Source: Mycobacterium sp. 1100029.7 (GTDB lineage Bacteria; Actinomycetota; Actinomycetes; Mycobacteriales; Mycobacteriaceae). Taken from it: 46,840 nucleotides of DNA. Of this stretch, positions 18,615-27,948 are shown in pieces (position 1 is the first letter of the stretch; each line of letters starts with the position of its first letter). The notes below the pieces were generated by a model that searched no databases, was not told the origin of the DNA, and was given only the letters and a program-made list of their open reading frames with translations. The stretch spans positions 1 to 46,840 of the forward strand of contig NZ_LZSC01000018.1 in assembly GCF_001665235.1 (NCBI RefSeq), in the 5' to 3' direction. The translations under genes were made by a program, and so were the position numbers.

Positions 18615-19667
18615 ATGGTCAGTCCGGAACCGAGCCCGCTGGCAATGGGGCGCTATCACGGTGACCAGGCCGCCGTGCCGGGCATGCTGGATTTCGCGGT
18701 CAACGTCCGGCATGCGCATCCGCCGCAGTGGCTGATCGAGCGGCTGGCCGCACGCCTGCCGGACCTGGCGAGCTACCCCGGCACCCAAGACGTGCATCGG
18801 GCCCAGGACGCGGCGGCGCAGCGGCACGGCCGCGCGCGCGACGAGGTGCTGCCGCTGGCCGGGGCGGCGGAAGGCTTCGCGTTGCTGCCGAACCTGCGAC
18901 CCGCGCGGGCGGCGATCCTCGCGCCGGCATTCACCGAACCCGCCGTGGCGCTGAGCGCGGCCGGCGTACCGGTACACCACGTCGTCCTCGAGCCGCCCTT
19001 CGTCCTCGACGGTGTGGTCGTGCCCGAGGATGCGGACCTGGTCGTGATCGGCAACCCGACCAACCCGACTTCGGTGCTGCACCGCCGCGAGCAGCTACTC
19101 GCGCTGCGCCGGCCCGGGCGCATCCTGGTGGTCGACGAGGCGTTCGCGGACTCGATTCCCGGTGAACCGGAGTCGCTGGCCGCTGACCCGTTGCCCGATG
19201 TGCTGGTGCTGCGCAGCCTGACCAAGGCCTGGGCGCTGGCCGGATTGCGAGTGGGTTATGCCCTGGGCTCGCCAGAGTTGTTGGCGCGGTTGACCGCTCA
19301 GCGGCCGCACTGGCCGGTCGGCACCCTGCAGCTGACGGCGATCGCCGCCTGTTGTGCGCCCGACGCGGTGGCCGAGGCCGCGGCCGACACGGTGCGGCTG
19401 ACCCAGCTGCGGACCGAGATGGTGGTCGGCCTGGCCTCGCTGGGTGCCGAGGTGGTCGACGGCCAGGCCCCATTCGTGTTGTTCCGCATCCCCGATGCGG
19501 CCCGGATACGAAGTAGTCTGCAGGACAAGAAGATTGCGGTGCGACGCTGCGACACCTTCGTCGGCCTGGGCGACGATTACCTGCGGGCCGCGGTGCGCCG
19601 GGAGTGGCCGCTGCTGGTCCAGGCCATCGCGGAAGCGTTGCCCGTGACCAACGGGAGGCGCCGATGA
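18615..19667 (+). CDS. cobC: CobC-type threonine-phosphate decarboxylase-like PLP enzyme
   Basis: The 350-residue protein belongs to the class I/II aminotransferase fold close to histidinol-phosphate aminotransferase and CobC/CobD of cobalamin synthesis. The nucleotide-arm precursor step is the expected role. The PLP lysine is in [28 protein letters not shown] and VVDEAF give the Asn and Asp cofactor contacts. The ATG at 18615 was chosen over an upstream GTG-type frame (18501) because a -10 box lies just before it and the N-terminus matches the family. Diverges from ptkA with 83 bp between starts. It overlaps the Nif3 gene by 4 bp (ATGA). Confidence 0.87.
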   Translation: MVSPEPSPLAMGRYHGDQAAVPGMLDFAVNVRHAHPPQWLIERLAARLPDLASYPGTQDVHRAQDAAAQRHGRARDEVLPLAGAAEGFALLPNLRPARAAILAPAFTEPAVALSAAGVPVHHVVLEPPFVLDGVVVPEDADLVVIGNPTNPTSVLHRREQLLALRRPGRILVVDEAFADSIPGEPESLAADPLPDVLVLRSLTKAWALAGLRVGYALGSPELLARLTAQRPHWPVGTLQLTAIAACCAPDAVAEAAADTVRLTQLRTEMVVGLASLGAEVVDGQAPFVLFRIPDAARIRSSLQDKKIAVRRCDTFVGLGDDYLRAAVRREWPLLVQAIAEALPVTNGRRR

Positions 19668-20812
19668 GCGCGCGGCTGTCCGACGTGATCGAGGTGCTCG
19701 ACGAGGCCTATCCACCGCAGCTCGCCGAGTCGTGGGATTCGGTCGGCCTGGTCTGCGGCGACCCCGACGACCTGCTCGACTCGGTCACGGTGGCCGTCGA
19801 TGCCACCGCCGCGGTGATCGACGACGTCCCCGAGGGTGGCCTGTTGCTGGCGCATCACCCGTTGCTACTGCGCGGGGTCGATACGGTGGCCGCCAGCACA
19901 CCCAAGGGTGCGCTGATACACCGGTTGATCCGATCGGGGCGTTCGCTGTTCACCGCCCACACCAACGCCGACAAGGCCTCCCCGGGCGTCTCCGACGCCC
20001 TGGCGCAGGTGCTGGGCCTGTCCGTCGACGCCGTGCTCGAACCGGCCGCTGCGACAGCCGATTTGGACAAGTGGGTGGTGTACGTACCGCGGCAGAACAC
20101 CGCGGCGGTGCAGGCAGCGGTGTTCGAGGCCGGCGCCGGACACATCGGCGACTATTCGCACTGCAGCTGGAGCGTCGCCGGCATCGGGCAGTTTCTGCCA
20201 CACGACGGGGCCGACCCCGCGGTCGGGAGCGTCGGCACCGTCGAGCACGTCGACGAGGACCGCTTCGAAGTCGTCGCACCCACGCGGTCCCGCGCAGCGG
20301 TGTTGACCGCGCTGCGCGCCGCCCACCCCTACGAAGAGCCCGCGTTCGATATCTTCGCGATGGTGCCCCCGCCCGGAGACGCCGGGCTGGGCCGCATCGG
20401 CACGCTGACACAACCCGAGTCGTTGCGCACCTTCGTCTCTCGTGTCGGCACCGCGCTGCCGCCGACGTCGTGGGGCGTGCGCGCCGCGGGCGACCCGGAC
20501 CGGATGGTGTCTCGGGTCGCGGTGTGCGGCGGCGCCGGCGATTCGCTGCTGAGCATCGCGGCCCGCGCCGACGTGCACGCCTACGTCACGGCCGATCTGC
20601 GCCACCACCCGGCAGACGAGCACACCCGCGCCTCGGCGGTGGCATTGATCGACGTCGCGCACTGGGCCAGCGAATTCCCCTGGTGCACACAAGCCGCCGA
20701 GCTGCTGCGGTCCCGTTTTTCGACCACGCTGCAAATACGCGTATCCACCACCCGCACCGACCCGTGGAACATCGGGCATCTCGGCCACGAGACCTGTGGA
20801 GATCATCGATGA
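19664..20812 (+). CDS. Nif3/YbgI-like dinuclear-metal protein
   Basis: The 382-residue protein is the long form of the Nif3 family (GTP cyclohydrolase 1 type 2 homologue), with a PII-like insertion in the middle (about 130-240). Metal ligands are visible in LLAHHPLLL (two His near residue 66) and TAHTNAD, and in the C-terminal DVAHWASEF. The enzymatic activity of the family is not settled. The start overlaps the cobC stop (ATGA), and its own stop overlaps the zinc-ribbon gene in the same way, giving a tight translational chain. Corresponds in order to Rv2230c. Confidence 0.93.
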   Translation: MSARLSDVIEVLDEAYPPQLAESWDSVGLVCGDPDDLLDSVTVAVDATAAVIDDVPEGGLLLAHHPLLLRGVDTVAASTPKGALIHRLIRSGRSLFTAHTNADKASPGVSDALAQVLGLSVDAVLEPAAATADLDKWVVYVPRQNTAAVQAAVFEAGAGHIGDYSHCSWSVAGIGQFLPHDGADPAVGSVGTVEHVDEDRFEVVAPTRSRAAVLTALRAAHPYEEPAFDIFAMVPPPGDAGLGRIGTLTQPESLRTFVSRVGTALPPTSWGVRAAGDPDRMVSRVAVCGGAGDSLLSIAARADVHAYVTADLRHHPADEHTRASAVALIDVAHWASEFPWCTQAAELLRSRFSTTLQIRVSTTRTDPWNIGHLGHETCGDHR

Positions 20813-21546
20813 AAGCCGAAGTAGCGCAGCAACGTTCGCTCCTGGAGTTGTCCGAACTGGATGCTGAGCTGTCCCGGATCGCGCACCGGGCCAACCGTCT
20901 GCCGCAGCGAGACACCATCGAGCAGATGCGCGCTGAATACGACGCCGCCAACGACCGGCTGGGCGCGATACGAATCGCGGTGGCGGACCTGGACACTCAG
21001 GTATCGAGATTCGAGTCCGAGATCTCCGCGGTGCGTCAACGCGAGGAACGCGATCGCGCACTGCTCGCCTCGGGCGCCACCGACGCCAAGCAGTTGACCG
21101 ATCTGCAGCACGAGCTGGAGACCCTGGAGCGCCGGCAGGCAAGCCTGGAGGATTCCCTGCTGGAAGTCATGGAACGCCGCGAAGAGCTGCAGGCCCAGGT
21201 GGCGGCCGAAGAAGACGTCATGGAAAAGCTGCAGGCGGATCTGGCACTGGCGCAGCAGGGGCTGGACGCGGCCCTCGCCGAAATCGACGAGACCCGCCAA
21301 GATCACGCATCACGTCGCGATCGGCTGGCCGCGGAGCTGGACCCCGCGCTGGCCGCCGCGTACGAGCGGCAGCGTGCCGGGGGAGGGCCGGGCGCCGCGC
21401 CGCTGCTGGGGCATCGCTGCGGCGCCTGCCGGATCGAGATCGACCGGGGCGAATTGGCGCGCATCTCTGCAGCCGCCGACGACGAGGTGGTGCGGTGCCC
21501 GGAGTGCGGAGCGATCCTGTTGCGGGTCAAGGGGATCGGGCAGTGA
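20809..21546 (+). CDS. Coiled-coil protein with C-terminal zinc ribbon
   Basis: This 245-residue protein has a long antiparallel coiled coil (about 5-180; heptads rich in Leu, Glu, Arg, Gln) and a C4 zinc ribbon at the end: CGAC near residue 205 and CPEC near 230. The family (Rv2229c; DUF164/CT398-like) is related in shape to structures implicated in flagellar or nucleic-acid processes in other bacteria, but its role in mycobacteria is unknown to me. The context, ATGA-coupled between Nif3 and the RNase H/CobC fusion, is strongly conserved in actinobacteria and suggests a nucleic-acid-linked housekeeping role; this is inference. Confidence 0.9.
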   Translation: MKAEVAQQRSLLELSELDAELSRIAHRANRLPQRDTIEQMRAEYDAANDRLGAIRIAVADLDTQVSRFESEISAVRQREERDRALLASGATDAKQLTDLQHELETLERRQASLEDSLLEVMERREELQAQVAAEEDVMEKLQADLALAQQGLDAALAEIDETRQDHASRRDRLAAELDPALAAAYERQRAGGGPGAAPLLGHRCGACRIEIDRGELARISAAADDEVVRCPECGAILLRVKGIGQ

Positions 21547-22652
21547 GGGTCGTCGTCGAAGCCGACGGCGGGTCCCGGGGCAATCCCGGTCCGGCCGGTT
21601 ACGGCGCGGTGGTGCACACCCCGGACCGCGCGACGGTGCTAGCCGAAAGTAAGCAGGCCATCGGACGGGCAACCAACAACGTCGCCGAATATCGCGGACT
21701 GATTGCCGGTTTGGAAGACGCCGCGAAGCTGAACGCCCGCGAGGTCGACGTCTACATGGACTCCAAGCTGGTCGTGGAACAGATGTCCGGCCGCTGGAAG
21801 GTCAAACATCCCGACCTGAGAGAACTCCACGCCCAGGCGCGAAAGCTGGCGGCGCGCTTCGACCGGATCAGCTATTCCTGGATCCCGCGCGAACGCAACA
21901 AGCACGCCGATCGGCTGGCCAACGAAGCGATGGACGCCGCGGCCGAGGTCGACGATGAGCAGACGATCGACGAACCCCCCATAGCTGCTGAAAGTGTTGC
22001 ACCGCAAGCACCGTCGTCGCCGGGGTGGACCGGTGCGCGCGGCACCCCGACCCGGCTGCTGTTGTTGCGCCACGGGCAGACCGCGTTGTCGGTGCAGCGG
22101 CGATATTCCGGGCGCGGAAACCCGGAACTGACCGACCTGGGACGCCAGCAGGCGCAGGCGGCGGCACGGTATCTGGGCGAACGGGGCGGTATCGCCGCGG
22201 TGTACTCGTCACCGCTACAGCGCGCCCACGCCACCGCCACCGCGGCGGCCCAGGCGCTGGGCCTGGACGTCACCGTGGACGACGACCTGATCGAGACGGA
22301 TTTCGGGTCCTGGGAGGGGTTGACGTTCACCGAGGCCGCCGAACGCGATCCCGAACTGCACACCCGCTGGCTTCGCGACACCAGCACCCGGCCGCCGGGC
22401 GGCGAAAGCTTCGATGCCGCATTGGAAAGGGTGTGCCGGGCCCGGGAGCGCATCATCGCCGCGCATCACGGCGCCACGGTGCTCGTGGTTTCGCACGTGA
22501 CGCCGATCAAGATGCTGTTGCGGATGGCGTTGGATGCGGGGCCCGGAATCCTGTACCGATTGCACCTTGACCTGGCATCGTTGAGTATCGCTGAGTTCTA
22601 TCCCGACGGGGCATCTTCGGTGCGGCTCGTGAACCAAACAGGCTATCTGTAG
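21543..22652 (+). CDS. Bifunctional RNase H / CobC-type phosphatase
   Basis: The 369-residue fusion starts at a GTG that overlaps the previous stop (GTGA). Residues 1-135 are an RNase H type I domain with the acidic residues in EADGGSRGNPGPAGYG, VAEYRG, MDSKLV and HADRLAN. A linker of about 40 residues follows. Residues about 170-369 are a histidine-phosphatase domain with LLRHGQT (phosphohistidine) and VVSHVTP. In M. tuberculosis Rv2228c the C-terminal domain acts as alpha-ribazole phosphatase and acid phosphatase, and the N-terminal domain degrades RNA in RNA/DNA hybrids. The cobalamin activity matches nearby cobC and cobD. Confidence 0.95.
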   Translation: MRVVVEADGGSRGNPGPAGYGAVVHTPDRATVLAESKQAIGRATNNVAEYRGLIAGLEDAAKLNAREVDVYMDSKLVVEQMSGRWKVKHPDLRELHAQARKLAARFDRISYSWIPRERNKHADRLANEAMDAAAEVDDEQTIDEPPIAAESVAPQAPSSPGWTGARGTPTRLLLLRHGQTALSVQRRYSGRGNPELTDLGRQQAQAAARYLGERGGIAAVYSSPLQRAHATATAAAQALGLDVTVDDDLIETDFGSWEGLTFTEAAERDPELHTRWLRDTSTRPPGGESFDAALERVCRARERIIAAHHGATVLVVSHVTPIKMLLRMALDAGPGILYRLHLDLASLSIAEFYPDGASSVRLVNQTGYL

Positions 22653-22669
22653 CCGCGAAGGAGTCACCG

Positions 22670-23260
22670 ATGCCGCCGTCTCAACCACCCGACGGATCGC
22701 AGGACGCCGTTCCTGCGGAGATCCGGGCGCAGGTGATGCCGGCGGTACTCGACGAATTGGCCCGCTGGGGCGTCGAGCGATTCAGCATCGAAGCCCTGGC
22801 CGAACGGCACCGCCTCGATGCCGCGATGATCTACCGGCACTGGGGCGACCGGCAGCAGCTGATCGTCGATGCGGCGCTGGCCGATCTCGAGACGTGGGGC
22901 GAGGTGCCGGATACGGGCTCGTTGCGCGGAGATCTGGCGATACTGGCCCACAATGTGACTAAACGCATCAACAGCGAAGTGGGCCGTGCGTTTCTGCGGG
23001 CGCTGGTGATGAGTCAGCGTGGGCCCCACGACGAAGAAACCCGAATGATGTTCTGGCGGGCGCGTTTTGCGGTGGTGCGTCAAATCATCGATCGAGCCAG
23101 GGAGCGTGGCGAACTGCGCGACGGCATCACCACGGTGTCGGCGACCCAGATCATTCTGGCGCCGATCAACATTCGTGGGCTGTACTCCGATGCCCAGGTA
23201 GACGACGAATACTGCGCGACCATCGCCGACCTGGCCTGGCATGCGCTGGCGCGCAGATAA
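22670..23260 (+). CDS. TetR family transcriptional regulator
   Basis: The 196-residue protein has an N-terminal helix-turn-helix (about 25-65) of the form FSIEALAERHRLDAAMIYRHW, followed by a helical ligand domain (about 70-196) that resembles the TetR_C family with a GPHDEETRMMFWRARF segment. It starts 18 bp after the RNase H/CobC stop with AAGGAG 7 nt before the ATG, so it is probably the last gene of the cobC chain. Its target and ligand are unknown. No clear palindrome was seen immediately upstream, so autoregulation is not supported. It converges on the hypothetical gene with 3 bp between stops. Confidence 0.88.
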   Translation: MPPSQPPDGSQDAVPAEIRAQVMPAVLDELARWGVERFSIEALAERHRLDAAMIYRHWGDRQQLIVDAALADLETWGEVPDTGSLRGDLAILAHNVTKRINSEVGRAFLRALVMSQRGPHDEETRMMFWRARFAVVRQIIDRARERGELRDGITTVSATQIILAPINIRGLYSDAQVDDEYCATIADLAWHALARR

Positions 23261-23263
23261 GGC

Positions 23264-23761
23264 CTAGACGGACGGAAGAATTCGGCCGCCGCCCGCCGGG
23301 CCGTCGGCGGCGACCGTCAGAACTCGCTGACCGACCAGCCGGTAGGGCAGCCGACTCTTTTCGATGCCGTCGACGCTGATCGCGAAAGCGTAGGATCCGA
23401 GCTTGTCAAAGGGGAGAACCGGCACGTTGAGGGCCAACGCGACATTCTGGCTCGCTCCGATCTCGAGTTGAGGCGAGCGGCCGACATTGAATCGCAGGTC
23501 GACACCGAACGCTCTTCGTTCGGTCGAATTCGTCTGCACCTCAACGGGATTGTCGTCGGCGTCCAGCAGGTCGACGTGAATCACGTGGTCTTTGTTCGTC
23601 TCGATCCACGGCACTTCGATGTTGAGTCCCACCGACAGCGATACCGACCAGGGCCCCGGTTGACCCGCGGGAATGACGGTTTGGTCGATGCCGCCTCCCA
23701 GCAGGTTCAGCCGGTTGTTCTGAACTTCCGCGTGGTTGCACAACAGCGCAGCTAGCTCCAT
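23264..23761 (-). CDS. Conserved hypothetical protein (beta-rich)
   Basis: The 165-residue product starts MELAALLCNHAEVQNNRLNL at an ATG. It has a repeating strand pattern (VSLSVGLNIEVPW; HVIHVDLLDADDNPVEV; VALALNVPVLPF) and no membrane segment or export signal, consistent with a beta-sandwich in the cytosol. A Gly-rich basic tail ends it. I think it belongs to a small actinobacterial family (DUF6941-like), but this is uncertain. It reads away from rnpB, whose promoter lies 240 bp upstream, and converges on the TetR gene. No function can be given. Confidence 0.7.
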   Translation of the reverse strand: MELAALLCNHAEVQNNRLNLLGGGIDQTVIPAGQPGPWSVSLSVGLNIEVPWIETNKDHVIHVDLLDADDNPVEVQTNSTERRAFGVDLRFNVGRSPQLEIGASQNVALALNVPVLPFDKLGSYAFAISVDGIEKSRLPYRLVGQRVLTVAADGPAGGGRILPSV

Positions 23762-23991
23762 GTCGACCGCCTACTCCTGAGAAATCGTGATCACCTGCTC
23801 CGGGCAATTTTGCACGCCGACAACCGCTTGTGCTTCGAATTCGCCCGAGCGACCGGAATGCCGGGCTCGACTCGAGCAACGCCCTGTACATGGGTTGCGG
23901 CTCCGCGAGGCCCGTCACCGTCTGATCGCCCGACAGCCGGCCGCTGCCGACGCCGAGCGCATCGCCGCTGGCCAGGAGATTCGCCAGCGAG

Positions 23992-23997
23992 TACCGT
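23992..23997 (+). promoter_or_regulatory. Candidate -10 box of rnpB
   Basis: TACCGT fits the TANNNT pattern and ends 7 bp before base 24004, where the first base-paired nucleotide of RNase P RNA begins. Confidence 0.5.
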
Positions 23998-24003
23998 GTT
24001 CGT

Positions 24004-24422
<419 letters not shown>

Positions 24423-24431
24423 CGCCCGGAT

Positions 24432-26021
24432 TCAGCGCGCTTTTTTCACCGACTTGTCGAGCTTGTGCAGCGCCGCGTCGAGCTGCTGCCGGCAGCGCTC
24501 GGCCAGGTCGGACTCTTGTTGGTAGAGCAGGCCATAGGTGAAGGTGTCTTCACCGGCGGCGTGCGCGGCGTCGGCCTGCTGGGTCAAATGGTCGCGGCTG
24601 ACCACGCTGTCTTGATGATCGCCGAGCAACGACTGGATGGCCTTGGCCTGCTTGGACACGTCGTCGGCGCCGGTGGCCGCGGCGGTGTAGCGAAGTCGCT
24701 TGGCGCGCTTGCGGATTACGTGCAGCGCTTCGTCGTGGTCGTGGTCGTGGTCGTGGTCGTGCTCGTCGTCGTCGTGTTCGGCATCGAGATCAGACGGCTC
24801 GACGACGTCGGCCTGTTCCATTTCGGCGGCGGCCTTGGCGGCCTTGCGGACTTTCTTGTAGGCGGCGTCGATGGTGACCGGCGACGGCTTGTCACCCGCT
24901 GCGGCAGTGGGGCTTTCGGAAACCAGCGCGTCCAGGGCGTCGAGCATCCGGAAGTACCGCTGCGAGCGCATCGCGATCAGCGACCTCCGCAGGCCGGACT
25001 GGTAGCGGCGTTTGGCGCCTTCGATCAGACGCTCCCGCACCGGGCCGCGGACCAGCTCCGGCGCCAGCCGATCCAGCTCCTCCTGATAGCGCTGGGCGAG
25101 CACCTCGGCGTCACGCGCCACCCCCAGGACACCGGCGAGTTCCCGCAGTTCGTCGAGAACCCACGCATACGACCCGTCGTCGGACAATCCCAGCGGCTCC
25201 TGGGCGTCCTTGAGCAGGCTGCGGATCTTGCGGGTGGTGACCCGCATCTGGTGTACGGAGTCGAAGGCGTCGCCGCGCACCGCGCGGTCCCACACCAACA
25301 GCTCGTCGATCTGCTCGGCCACCGCCCGCAGTACCGGATCTTCGGGCGGTTTGACCTTCTCGGACGTCAAGTCGGACCGCAACGTCGAACCGAGTACTCG
25401 GGCGAGCTTGGATCCGTGACCGGCCGGCTCGGCGCCGGCGTCCAAAAGCCGATTGCTCAACCGGTTCAGCAGTTCGGTATCGGTTGCGCCGCTGGACTCA
25501 TCGAGCTCCAGTTCCCACTCGCGCCACTCGTGCTCGACGGGTCCGGAGTCGGCGTTGTCGGTGGCCCCGGCCGACCAGGCGCGCACGTGGTCGTTGCTGA
25601 ACTCGGCGAACGGAGCATCCGCGGCGTTGTACAGCACCTGGCTCTCGCGTTGGGTGGTGATCCGCGCGACCGGTTTGAGCGGCCGGTCGCGAACGATCGC
25701 GAGCACCACATCCAGTAACTCGCTGGGCACGGTGTCGTCGTCGGCGGACCCCAGCGGGGTGCGGATCTCGGTGCGCGCGTCGGGGCCGGCCGGCAACTTC
25801 AGGTGCCAACCGGCGTCGTGGCCACCGGTGCGACGCCGCAGCGTGATCTTGTTGCGCGCGAGATCCTGCGTCTGCGTGTCGAAGTACGTCGCGTCCAGCG
25901 ACTGCGTCGGCAATGTCTCCACCCGGGCCACCGCCGCGATGCCTTCGAACGACGGCGTGACGGTGGAGCCGACGACGTCGAATTTGCGCTCCACCTCGAG
26001 ATGGCGCGAGGTTTGTGGCAT
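24432..26021 (-). CDS. CYTH-CHAD domain protein
   Basis: The 529-residue protein starts MPQTSRHLEVERKFDV with the CYTH ExExK motif (Glu9, Glu11, Lys13) in a triphosphate-tunnel domain (about 1-210). A CHAD domain follows (about 230-529), with the conserved His-Arg patches HQMRVTTRKIRSLLK and HVIRKRAKRLRYTAAAT. CYTH domains handle triphosphates; CHAD domains bind polyphosphate granules in several bacteria. Between the CHAD halves (about 420-435) lies an acidic stretch with five His-Asp pairs (HDHDHDHDHD), encoded by a 6-bp tandem repeat, which could bind metal ions. Family is Rv2226-like. Ends next to rnpB. Confidence 0.92.
   Translation of the reverse strand: MPQTSRHLEVERKFDVVGSTVTPSFEGIAAVARVETLPTQSLDATYFDTQTQDLARNKITLRRRTGGHDAGWHLKLPAGPDARTEIRTPLGSADDDTVPSELLDVVLAIVRDRPLKPVARITTQRESQVLYNAADAPFAEFSNDHVRAWSAGATDNADSGPVEHEWREWELELDESSGATDTELLNRLSNRLLDAGAEPAGHGSKLARVLGSTLRSDLTSEKVKPPEDPVLRAVAEQIDELLVWDRAVRGDAFDSVHQMRVTTRKIRSLLKDAQEPLGLSDDGSYAWVLDELRELAGVLGVARDAEVLAQRYQEELDRLAPELVRGPVRERLIEGAKRRYQSGLRRSLIAMRSQRYFRMLDALDALVSESPTAAAGDKPSPVTIDAAYKKVRKAAKAAAEMEQADVVEPSDLDAEHDDDEHDHDHDHDHDEALHVIRKRAKRLRYTAAATGADDVSKQAKAIQSLLGDHQDSVVSRDHLTQQADAAHAAGEDTFTYGLLYQQESDLAERCRQQLDAALHKLDKSVKKAR
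24732..24761 (+). repeat. 6-bp tandem repeat coding His-Asp pairs
   Basis: GTCGTG is repeated five times here (His-Asp on the coding reverse strand) and continues into an Asp-rich stretch to about 24780. It is slippage-prone and keeps the CYTH-CHAD frame in 6-bp steps. Confidence 0.85.
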
Positions 26022-26158
26022 TTTTTCGGCTCCGTTTGGGGGTGCGTCGCCGCGGTCTTACCCGATGACAGACGTCCGTCAGTGAGGTTTCCTAGCCTGC
26101 CATACCGCGGTGAACGGTCCGCAGCCATCACCGCCGTGGCGTGTCCGCGGCCCGACGG

Positions 26159-26389
26159 TTACGGGGGTGGCGGAGGCGGCGGAGTGTCTTCGGGCATCGG
26201 CGCGTATTCCGCGGGCGGTGGCACGTAACGCTGAATGGCGTCGCCGATATTGGCGCAACCACTGACCGACACCCGGCGGCCGGCGCCCACGCACACCGTG
26301 GCCTCGGCGTGGCCCGCCGTGAGCAGACTCGGAATCGGGGCCAGCGCCGACACCGCCAACAGTGTCGCAATCCAACGGCGCCGACTCAT
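26159..26389 (-). CDS. Small secreted protein, proline-rich tail
   Basis: The 76-residue product has a twin-arginine-like basic start (MSRRRWIATLLAVSALAPIP), a hydrophobic core and a cleavage zone near GHAEA (about residue 30). The mature 45 residues hold one cysteine pair (VCVGAGRRVSVSGC) and end in a run of seven prolines. Export by Sec is most likely, since the SRRRW start lacks the rest of the Tat consensus. No function recognised. It is divergent from the haemophore-like gene with about 150 bp between. Confidence 0.6.
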   Translation of the reverse strand: MSRRRWIATLLAVSALAPIPSLLTAGHAEATVCVGAGRRVSVSGCANIGDAIQRYVPPPAEYAPMPEDTPPPPPPP

Positions 26390-26536
26390 TGCGCGAGTAT
26401 ATCGACCTCGGTTGCTACGCCGTTCGCGTTTTGGTCCGTTTGCCGCATGACCGGAATTCGTCCATGAACCGCGCCCAAAACGCTTATGGTTTGCGTGCCG
26501 GGAAGTTTCGGATACCTGAGGGAGGAGTCAGCGATC

Positions 26537-26902
26537 GTGTCTTTCGCACTCGCCACTTCGCGCGGACTCGTCGGCGGAATTGCTGCCGGGGCTCTGTGCG
26601 GCGCACTATTGCTCGCCACCGCCGGCGCTGCGGCCGCAGACCCCAACGATCCGGCACCGCCACCGAACTGCACCGCGGCCGATCTCGCTCAGGTGTCTTC
26701 CGGGGTGGCGGCCGCGACGTCGGCGTACCTGTTCAGCCACCCGGACGTCAACGCCTATTTCACGAGCTTAAAAGGCCAGCCGCGCAACGAAATCGGCGAT
26801 CAGGTCAAGCAGTACATGGATGCCAACCCGCAGGCGCACGCCGATCTGGAGTCGATTCGCCAGCCGCTGACCGATTTCAAAGCTCGCTGCGGAATCCAGT
26901 AG
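26537..26902 (+). CDS. Secreted haemophore-like haem-binding protein
   Basis: GGAGGAG lies 9 bp before the GTG at 26537, giving 121 residues; a longer frame from 26486 bypasses this site. Residues 1-34 form a signal peptide ending GAAAADP. The mature helical domain has the MHB-fold features of the Rv0203 family: a first cysteine in PNCTAADL (Cys45), Tyr-x3-His in AYLFSHPDV (Tyr64, His68), another His in PQAHADL (His101), and a last cysteine Cys118. In Rv0203 a Tyr-x3-His and a further His bind haem, so haem transport is a reasonable inference; the spacing to the last His differs. It is convergent with panB with one base between the stops. Confidence 0.75.
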   Translation: MSFALATSRGLVGGIAAGALCGALLLATAGAAAADPNDPAPPPNCTAADLAQVSSGVAAATSAYLFSHPDVNAYFTSLKGQPRNEIGDQVKQYMDANPQAHADLESIRQPLTDFKARCGIQ

Positions 26903-26903
26903 C

Positions 26904-27755
26904 TCAGAAGCAGTGCTCGTCGGCGGGGAAGACACCGCCGGCCACTTCTTCCGCATACTCAGTGGCGGCCCGCCGCAATTCATCGCCGACATTGGCGAAT
27001 CGCTTGACGAATCGCGCCGACTTGCCGCTGCTCATTCCGGCCATGTCCTGCCAGACCAGCACCTGCGCGTCGCAGTTGGGCCCGGCGCCGATCCCGATGG
27101 TCGGGATGGTCAGCTTGCCGGTGATCTGAATGGCCAGCTCGGCTGGCACCATCTCCATGACGACGGAGAACGCGCCGGCTTCGGCGACGGCGATCGCGTC
27201 GTGCACGGTCTGCTCGGCGGCGTCGCCGCGGCCCTGCACCCGGAAGCCGCCCAGGGTGTTGACGCTCTGCGGTGTGAAGCCGATGTGCGCCATCACCGGG
27301 ATACCCGCCGCGGTCAGGCGCGCGATCTGCTCGGCCACCCGCTCGCCGCCCTCGAGCTTGACGGCGTGCGCGCCGCCTTCCTTCATGAACCGGGTGGCGG
27401 CGGCCAGCGCGGCGGCAGGACTCGCCTCGTAGCTCCCGAACGGCAGGTCGGCGACGACCAGCGCGTGCGGCGCACCGCGGACCACCCCGCGAACCAGCGG
27501 GATCAGCTCGTCGATGGAGATCGGCACCGTGGTGTCGTAGCCGTAGACGACGTTGGCCGCCGAGTCACCGACCAGCAGCACCGGGATTCCAGCCTCGTCG
27601 AATACCCGGGCGGTCGAATAGTCGTAGGCGGTCAGCATCGCCCACTTGTGGCCTTCGGCCTTCATCTTCTGAAGGTGATGGGTGCGAATCTTGGTCCGGG
27701 GCTTCGTGGCGCCTTCGCCCGTCGCAGGTGCACCGTAAACGTTGTGCTCAGACAT
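26904..27755 (-). CDS. panB: 3-methyl-2-oxobutanoate hydroxymethyltransferase
   Basis: PanB converts alpha-ketoisovalerate and methylene-tetrahydrofolate to ketopantoate, the first step of pantothenate and CoA synthesis. The 283-residue product begins [15 protein letters not shown] and carries [17 protein letters not shown] (Mg site Asp), [20 protein letters not shown] and [18 protein letters not shown]. The ATG at 27755 is preferred over the adjacent in-frame ATG at 27758 because AGGA lies at better spacing; the further upstream frame (27875) has no support. The neighbouring gene upstream is the divergent caeA. No PanC/PanD is linked here. Confidence 0.96.
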   Translation of the reverse strand: MSEHNVYGAPATGEGATKPRTKIRTHHLQKMKAEGHKWAMLTAYDYSTARVFDEAGIPVLLVGDSAANVVYGYDTTVPISIDELIPLVRGVVRGAPHALVVADLPFGSYEASPAAALAAATRFMKEGGAHAVKLEGGERVAEQIARLTAAGIPVMAHIGFTPQSVNTLGGFRVQGRGDAAEQTVHDAIAVAEAGAFSVVMEMVPAELAIQITGKLTIPTIGIGAGPNCDAQVLVWQDMAGMSSGKSARFVKRFANVGDELRRAATEYAEEVAGGVFPADEHCF

Positions 27756-27948
27756 CATCGTCCTAGGAGTGGTCGGTTCGATCCTCGTGGCCTGAAAAGG
27801 TCCCCGGGTTCGTCGGACTCTGGCTATTCTGCCATCTCCGGTGCGCGGTTGCACCGTCGCGCCGGTGTGAGACATACCATTCGCGGATAGCCGGGCGGTG
27901 GTGGCCGCTCACGAAAGTCTCAGGTTGTCTCTGGCAGCATATGTTGGC

